A DNA stretch of 8,545 bases. Source: JACPXH01 sp964409225 (GTDB lineage: Bacteria; Patescibacteriota; Minisyncoccia; JACPXH01). The notes under the pieces were generated by a model, which saw only the letters and a program-made list of their open reading frames with translations, searched no databases and had not been told where the DNA came from. A program made the position numbers and the translations under genes. Location: positions 1 to 8,545 of the forward strand of contig CAYPCM010000029.1 of NCBI GenBank assembly GCA_964409225.1, read 5' to 3'. Numbering within the stretch: the stretch's first letter is position 1; every line of letters starts with the position of its first letter. Positions 5,428 through 8,545 of the stretch are shown here, piece after piece.

Positions 5428-6203
5428 GCTTGACCCGCGAAGTGTTCATAGCCACGCTGCTCGATCTGATGAGCCAAGTTTGGACCACCGCTCTTCACAA
5501 TCCGCCCCGCCATCATCACATGCACTTTGGTAGGTTTGAGATATCTCAAAATCCGCGGGAAATGCGTAATCACAAGCGCTCCCGTTCCAGAACCGATCTC
5601 GGCCTGAACGCGCCTGGCTACGATCTTGAGAGCCGAGACGTCAAGACCAGTGTCGGCTTCGTCCAGAATCACAAACTCGGGCTTAAGCACCGCCATCTGC
5701 AGCACCTCGGATTTTTTCCGCTCGCCGCCAGAAAATCCTTCATTGAGCGCACGCAACAAAAACTCCTCCGGCATGGCAAGCTGCGCCATCTCGACCGCGG
5801 CGGCGCGCTTTACTGCAAAAAGCGGGGTGGGCTTATTTGGGTTGCCGCCAAACCGCGCCGTGTGCGCCGAACGCAGAAAATCAATGGTTACAAGCCCCGA
5901 CACCGCCACCGGCTGCTGAAAAGAAAGAAAAAGCCCGAGCCGTGCGCGTTCATCCGGCGCAAGTTTCAAAATGTTTTTCCCTTTAAACATGGCGCGACCG
6001 CGCTCCATCTTGTAGCGAGGGTGCCCCATGAGCGCGTACGCCAACGTTGACTTGCCCGACCCGTTCGGACCCATCAAGACATGCACCTCGCCTTTTTTGA
6101 GTTCGAGCGAAACGCTGTGCAAAATTGTCCTCCCCTCAACCGAGACGGTAAGGTTTTGGATCGAGAACGTTCGGGCTGCGGAATCGTTGGTTATTTTTGC
6201 CAT
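5394..6203 (-). CDS. sufC: SufC, ABC-type ATPase of the SufBCD complex
   Basis: A 269-residue ATPase (usual size about 250), starting at ATG 6203; six further codons up to a TTG at 6221 are in frame but less likely. Walker A is GPNGSGKST (45-53), the Q-loop glutamine is Q96 in SFQQP, the ABC signature FSGGERKK is at 157-164, Walker B with the SufC-typical LDEADTGLD is at 180-188, and the H-loop histidine is H214 in ITHFPR. There is no membrane segment, as expected for this soluble ABC ATPase, which drives conformational change in SufB/SufD. The extra length is a Lys/Ser-rich tail after residue 258, encoded by an A-rich repeat. It overlaps sufB by four bases. A 169-bp spacer with an inverted-repeat element separates it from the upstream regulator. 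Confidence 0.97.
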   Translation of the reverse strand: MAKITNDSAARTFSIQNLTVSVEGRTILHSVSLELKKGEVHVLMGPNGSGKSTLAYALMGHPRYKMERGRAMFKGKNILKLAPDERARLGLFLSFQQPVAVSGLVTIDFLRSAHTARFGGNPNKPTPLFAVKRAAAVEMAQLAMPEEFLLRALNEGFSGGERKKSEVLQMAVLKPEFVILDEADTGLDVSALKIVARRVQAEIGSGTGALVITHFPRILRYLKPTKVHVMMAGRIVKSGGPNLAHQIEQRGYEHFAGQAKSKIKSQKSK

Positions 6204-6219
6204 GCCAAATCTATGAATC

Positions 6220-6249
6220 AATATATAGAGGTCATCTCAAAATTCTCAA
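6220..6249 (-). promoter_or_regulatory. Possible secondary promoter for sufC at the edge of the inverted-repeat element
   Basis: On the minus strand TTGAGA (6244-6249) matches five of six -35 bases and TATATT (6220-6225) five of six -10 bases, 18 bp apart, with sufC starting 17 bp beyond the -10. The -35 falls at the inner edge of the 17-bp terminal repeat, so the inserted element could have created a promoter that separates sufCBDS expression from rrf2. The sequence is A/T-rich and a chance match is possible. Confidence 0.3.
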
Positions 6250-6357
6250 AAGGGGCGTTATTCTTCGAGCGAAGTCGAGAAGACGCCTTTATGTAAGCAG
6301 TTATTGTTCTCGACAAGCTCGAACAATAATGGCGTGAACTAATTTTGAGATGACCTC
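6228..6357. repeat. 130-bp element with perfect 17-bp terminal inverted repeats between rrf2 and sufC
   Basis: The end GAGGTCATCTCAAAATT (6228-6244) is the exact reverse complement of AATTTTGAGATGACCTC (6341-6357). Inside are two more hairpins: an imperfect one at about 6254-6287 (GGCGT..CTTCGA against TCGAG..GACGCC) and TTATTGTTC/GAACAATAA at 6301-6309 and 6321-6329 with an 11-nt loop. No coding capacity is seen. The architecture, with end repeats plus nested palindromes, looks like a miniature non-autonomous element (MITE or REP-like). The outer bases do not show a clear target duplication. It fills nearly all of the longest gap in the operon. Confidence 0.75.
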
Positions 6358-6372
6358 ACAGTAACGTTTCGA

Positions 6373-6834
6373 CTACGAGGCGGGTGGGCGGGTAGTGGCC
6401 ACAAAATCTCTGAGTGTTACCCCATCTAGTGCGGACGCCACGGCACTTTGCAACCGGCCAAGCAATCGGCGTGGTGCGCAGCGCACCGGCTCCACAAAAC
6501 GACACGGGAACTGTTCGCCGGCTGACGAAGCAAGACACTCGACGAGCGCAATCGGCCCCTCCAGCGCTTCGATTACTTCGCGCGCCGAGATTGCCTCGGG
6601 CGGGTGAGCGAGCCGGTAGCCGCCCTTCGGGCCACGGACCGCTTTCAGGATGCCGGCGTCGCGCAGCAAACCGGCAATCTCCTCGAGATATTTGTACGGC
6701 AGATGCAGCCGCACCGCGGCTTCGTGAAGCACGACTGGCGACTGGCTGGTGGCGCGTTCGGCAAAATAGGCGACTAACAGAAGCCCGTAATGGCCGCGCG
6801 TAGTTAACTGCAGGAAAGATCGTTTTTCCGCCAT
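6373..6834 (-). CDS. Rrf2/IscR-type transcriptional regulator of the SUF operon
   Basis: A 153-residue protein with the Rrf2 winged-helix layout: LTTRGHYGLLLVAYFAE (10-26), the recognition-helix region LPYKYLEEIAGLLRDAGIL (45-63), the wing with VRGPKGGYRLA (66-76), and the dimerisation helix. Three cysteines, C100, C111 and C119, lie in the loop where IscR-type members bind a [2Fe-2S] cluster, so cluster sensing is likely. In this family loss of the cluster during iron or oxidative stress commonly relieves repression of suf genes. It is the first gene of the operon, and a palindromic operator overlaps its own start point, which points to autoregulation. Start is ATG at 6834; the closest AGGA is 13-15 nt away and also part of the operator, so the ribosome site is weak. 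The exact orthologue name is uncertain. Confidence 0.93.
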   Translation of the reverse strand: MAEKRSFLQLTTRGHYGLLLVAYFAERATSQSPVVLHEAAVRLHLPYKYLEEIAGLLRDAGILKAVRGPKGGYRLAHPPEAISAREVIEALEGPIALVECLASSAGEQFPCRFVEPVRCAPRRLLGRLQSAVASALDGVTLRDFVATTRPPAS

Positions 6835-6845
6835 AATAAATAATA

Positions 6846-6864
6846 TCCTAGTGCTTCACTAGGA
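6846..6864. promoter_or_regulatory. 19-bp palindromic operator, probable Rrf2 binding site
   Basis: Perfect 8-bp arms, TCCTAGTG and CACTAGGA, are separated by 3 bp. The site touches the -10 box and covers the predicted start point, where a bound dimer would block RNA polymerase. Its half-site layout, TAGT-N5-ACTA within A/T flanks, parallels the dyad spacing of IscR type 1 sites (GACT-N5-AGTC), which supports binding by the neighbouring Rrf2-family protein. The binding partner is inference from position and symmetry. Confidence 0.75.
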
Positions 6865-6892
6865 ATATACTCCCGCCAAGTATGTGTGTCAA
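6864..6892 (-). promoter_or_regulatory. Promoter of the rrf2-suf operon
   Basis: On the minus strand a perfect TTGACA (-35, 6887-6892) and TATATT (-10, 6864-6869; five of six) are 17 bp apart. The predicted start point is near 6857, giving a leader of about 22 nt to the rrf2 ATG. The -35 lies only six bases past the stop codon of the upstream pilin-transglycosylase gene, and no intrinsic terminator separates them, so some read-through from that gene is possible. Confidence 0.85.
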
Positions 6893-6897
6893 CTACG

Positions 6898-8148
6898 CTA
6901 CGGCCTCGCGGCGCAGGTAGATACGATCGCGACGTAATCGCGGGTTACAGAGTACCCCTCGTTGTCCACACATGAACCGCCTGTCGGCTTATCAAAAGGA
7001 CATGCCCAACGGGGAACCTTTTTCCCATCCGGGTTGACCCGGCAGGTGTCCGGCGTTTCGGTCGGCGTGCAGTTGCGGCTTGGGTCATTTGCGCGCGGCC
7101 CGCCGTTATACGCCGCAGCGGAAACTTCGGGCCCGCTCAAGGCGTAACCGTTCCGAATGCTCGTGTTGACCGCCTCGATCGCACGCTCTTGCAGGAGCTT
7201 CCCTGCCATCTGGATACTCTCGATCGGATTCGATTTGAGCCATTCGCACGTGTCGCGATCGTTCACGTCCGGAATCCCGCCAATCCCCAACCGCCTGCCT
7301 ACGTCGCGCGCCGTCGCTGTGCTCAACTGGGCAACGCCACAGCTTAACACCCTCCTCCCTTCCGTAATGTTAAACACCTCGTTCTCCGTTCCGGGAAATC
7401 CGCCGCTCTCTTTCTCGATAATGGCAAGCAACAATTTCGGAACTGGGTTCGCCGTCCGAAGCTCGGTAAGACACCGCTCGATGGTTGCGCCGGGAACGCC
7501 GGCGTTCACCCGCCCGCAGACTCGCTGCTCGCGCTCCGCGAGCGTACCGGGGCACCAGCGATTAACATCCACAGCTCCCGTCCCGGGCCCGGGGAGCACG
7601 GGAGGCGAGATCTCCGGGGGTCTGCCGCCAGTTCCGGAACCCGTGCTGGTGCCGGACCTTACCGCCGGATTGCACTGAATCTCAAACCCGCCCACGCCGA
7701 TCCGAAACTGGGCGCGCGTGTTCGGAGCGGTCGGGTTGGGCAGCAAAACCCACAGGATGACCATAACAATCAAGTACGAAAGGAGCATGATCACGATGCC
7801 TATGATCACCTTCGTAATCATCTCCTTGCCGAATTTCTCACGGCCGCTGCTCTCGGCGGTAAGGATGATAAATCCGGCGACTACGACCAGGATTCCCGCG
7901 ACCGCGAAGGCCGTCCAAATGATAAAGTTCACAATGTGCGCCACGAGATCCAGCAAATCGCAAAGCGTGCAGGGGTTGGTAAAGCGCGCCGTGGTCGCAT
8001 CCCAATTCGTGCTGCATTGCGGCACAATGGACTCGCCTGCCCGCCAAGTGTGGGCCGAAACACCCGGCGCGACGGCGACAACGAACAACGCCCCGACGAC
8101 CACACCGAGGACAATGGGTAACAAAAGGCGGACCTGGTTTCTACTCAT
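6898..8148 (-). CDS. VirB2/TrbC-like pilin domain fused to a lytic transglycosylase-like domain (exported)
   Basis: A 416-residue protein starting at ATG 8148; an in-frame ATG at 8169 adds seven residues. Residues 1-32 form a signal peptide ending GVSA. Then comes a Cys-containing lead (C45, C60, C63), two hydrophobic helices at about 69-96 and 112-136 separated by a short charged loop (SGREKFGKEM), the layout of VirB2/TrbC-like type IV secretion pilins common in Patescibacteria. A Gly/Pro/Ser-rich linker (160-195) leads to a lysozyme-like domain with the catalytic Glu in EKESGG (E247), GVAQLSTATA (271-280) and AAAYNGGP (344-351), the usual SLT motif order. Ten cysteines in this part suggest disulfides outside the membrane. 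It probably anchors a wall-cutting enzyme to an envelope or secretion machine. It sits upstream of the SUF promoter but is not part of that operon. Confidence 0.85.
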   Translation of the reverse strand: MSRNQVRLLLPIVLGVVVGALFVVAVAPGVSAHTWRAGESIVPQCSTNWDATTARFTNPCTLCDLLDLVAHIVNFIIWTAFAVAGILVVVAGFIILTAESSGREKFGKEMITKVIIGIVIMLLSYLIVMVILWVLLPNPTAPNTRAQFRIGVGGFEIQCNPAVRSGTSTGSGTGGRPPEISPPVLPGPGTGAVDVNRWCPGTLAEREQRVCGRVNAGVPGATIERCLTELRTANPVPKLLLAIIEKESGGFPGTENEVFNITEGRRVLSCGVAQLSTATARDVGRRLGIGGIPDVNDRDTCEWLKSNPIESIQMAGKLLQERAIEAVNTSIRNGYALSGPEVSAAAYNGGPRANDPSRNCTPTETPDTCRVNPDGKKVPRWACPFDKPTGGSCVDNEGYSVTRDYVAIVSTCAARP

Positions 8149-8150
8149 CG

Positions 8151-8184
8151 TTTCGCCATTCGACATTAGACATTCGTCATTCAG
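8151..8184. repeat. Degenerate repeat upstream of the pilin-transglycosylase gene
   Basis: The leader just upstream of the ATG is built from ATTCGACATTAGACATTCG / TCATTC units (minus strand GAATGACGAATGTCTAATGT). It leaves no clear Shine-Dalgarno sequence. A near-identical ATTCGACATTAGA string occurs at the sufB-sufD junction (3940-3952), so the two leaders share a sequence family. Confidence 0.5.
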
Positions 8185-8189
8185 GATCC

Positions 8190-8218
8190 AGTATACCAAA
8201 AAAACGTGGCTGTCTCGA
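8190..8218 (-). promoter_or_regulatory. Probable extended -10 promoter of the pilin-transglycosylase gene
   Basis: On the minus strand TGGTATACT provides an extended -10 (TATACT at 8190-8195, preceded by TG), with TCGAGA (8213-8218; four of six -35 bases) 17 bp upstream. The predicted start point is near 8183, about 35 nt before the ATG at 8148. It lies between the terminator of the zinc-ribbon gene and this gene, where a promoter is needed. Confidence 0.5.
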
Positions 8219-8248
8219 TGGACGAGTGTGGATTCATTTAGAAGCGTC

Positions 8249-8285
8249 AAAAAGTTACTCCCCGCCTGAAAAGGCGGGGAGTAAC
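8249..8285 (-). terminator. Intrinsic terminator of the zinc-ribbon gene
   Basis: A perfect 14-bp stem (GTTACTCCCCGCCT at 8254-8267 with AGGCGGGGAGTAAC at 8272-8285) and a 4-nt loop is followed on the minus strand by five T residues (plus-strand A run 8249-8253). It begins five bases after the zinc-ribbon stop codon. No T-run lies on the other side, so it works for leftward transcription only. Confidence 0.92.
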
Positions 8286-8290
8286 AGTCC

Positions 8291-8473
8291 TTACCGGTAG
8301 TTCCGGCGGAAGGCGTCGCGCCGCTGGCGATGACAATCCCGACAATAAATCGGGCGATCACCGGACGGCTCGAAGGGGAGCTCGGTAATGTCTGCTCCGC
8401 ATTGGGAGCATTTCCAGTTCCCCTGGAACATCTTCCGCTCGAAACCTCCGCGAGGCGTGTCGTCGAAGGCCAC
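8291..8473 (-). CDS. Small double-CxxC zinc-ribbon protein
   Basis: A 60-residue protein with C22-SQ-C25 and C44-RD-C47 flanking a segment ending PFEPSGDRPIYCRDCH. This strongly recalls the CxxC-x17-CxxC family that is abundant in Patescibacteria; here the gap is 18 residues, one longer than the family name implies. The ends are basic (RRDAFRRNYR) and may contact nucleic acid. Function is not known; a zinc-binding role in transcription or translation is the common guess. It starts at GTG 8473, supported by AAAGGA eight bases upstream and an in-frame TAA just before; an internal ATG at codon 15 is less likely. A strong terminator follows directly, so it ends its transcription unit. Confidence 0.85.
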   Translation of the reverse strand: MAFDDTPRGGFERKMFQGNWKCSQCGADITELPFEPSGDRPIYCRDCHRQRRDAFRRNYR

Positions 8474-8545
8474 GAACGTAGTCCTTTGTTAACCCGCAAG
8501 ACGAAGCGTCGTCCGGGGCAAACGCGTCGTTGATGTCTCGAAGCC
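8474..8545. other. Right-edge flank with ribosome site and possible end of an upstream gene
   Basis: The 72 bp to the edge hold the AAAGGA ribosome site (8482-8487 on the minus strand) of the zinc-ribbon gene. One minus-strand frame is open from the edge to a TAA at 8489-8491, giving 18 codons that could be the end of an upstream gene, but another frame is open too. I see no promoter here and cannot choose between the frames. Confidence 0.3.

Noticed and set aside
5430..6050. 206-codon plus-strand open frame opposite sufC
   Set aside because: Antisense to a fully conserved ATPase, no ribosome site, composition of a frame shadow (many Arg and His), no motif.
8149..8499. Extending the pilin-transglycosylase gene upstream to 8499 to give 533 residues
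   Set aside because: The extension would overlap the zinc-ribbon gene, cross its terminator and the promoter at 8190-8218, and put the signal peptide in mid-protein. The ATG at 8148 places the signal peptide at the N-terminus.
1..8545. CRISPR array, tRNA or rRNA genes, transposase
   Set aside because: No regularly spaced direct repeats, no cloverleaf with a conserved T-loop, no rRNA-like conserved stretches and no DDE or serine/tyrosine recombinase motifs were seen.

Overview
The window looks like a piece of a Patescibacteria (Candidate Phyla Radiation) genome or metagenomic bin. The signs are a 60-residue double-CxxC zinc-ribbon protein of a type I associate with that group, a VirB2/TrbC-like pilin domain with its typical Cys-rich lead-in, tight gene packing, weak or absent Shine-Dalgarno sequences, and A/T-rich or repetitive spacers between genes. 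UGA acts as a stop at clear gene ends (the ATGA overlaps of sufC/sufB and sufU/nifU), so the genetic code is the ordinary bacterial one. The phylum assignment is inference. All genes I can support lie on the minus strand, so transcription runs from high to low coordinates.

Right end (about 8545 to 6898): a small zinc-ribbon protein with a textbook intrinsic terminator is followed by its own promoter region and a 416-residue exported protein. That protein joins a VirB2-like two-helix pilin domain to a lysozyme-like (lytic transglycosylase) domain, a VirB2-VirB1-type fusion that is one of the more unusual items here.

Centre and left (6892 to 234): a complete SUF iron-sulfur cluster assembly operon. 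It starts with a near-consensus sigma70-type promoter overlapped at the start point by a 19-bp palindromic operator. The gene order is rrf2-type regulator, sufC, sufB, sufD, sufS, sufU, nifU-like C-terminal domain, ferredoxin, and a 71-residue protein very rich in cysteine. SufS withdraws sulfur from cysteine, SufU relays or scaffolds it, SufBCD is the ATP-driven scaffold, the NifU-like protein is a likely carrier, the ferredoxin a likely electron donor or client, and the Rrf2 protein a likely Fe-S-sensing repressor of the whole set. The last Cys-rich protein is unrecognised and is a candidate new SUF accessory factor.

The operon is laced with small repeats. A dispersed repeat is inserted in frame inside sufS at the beta-latch position. 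A perfect 34-bp palindrome supplies the end of sufD. A 130-bp element with 17-bp terminal inverted repeats separates rrf2 from sufC. A 111-bp element with 14-bp inverted repeats follows the last gene. Most remaining junctions carry short degenerate tandem repeats that spill into gene ends. At the far left a consensus promoter fires leftward out of the window toward a gene that is almost entirely outside it.
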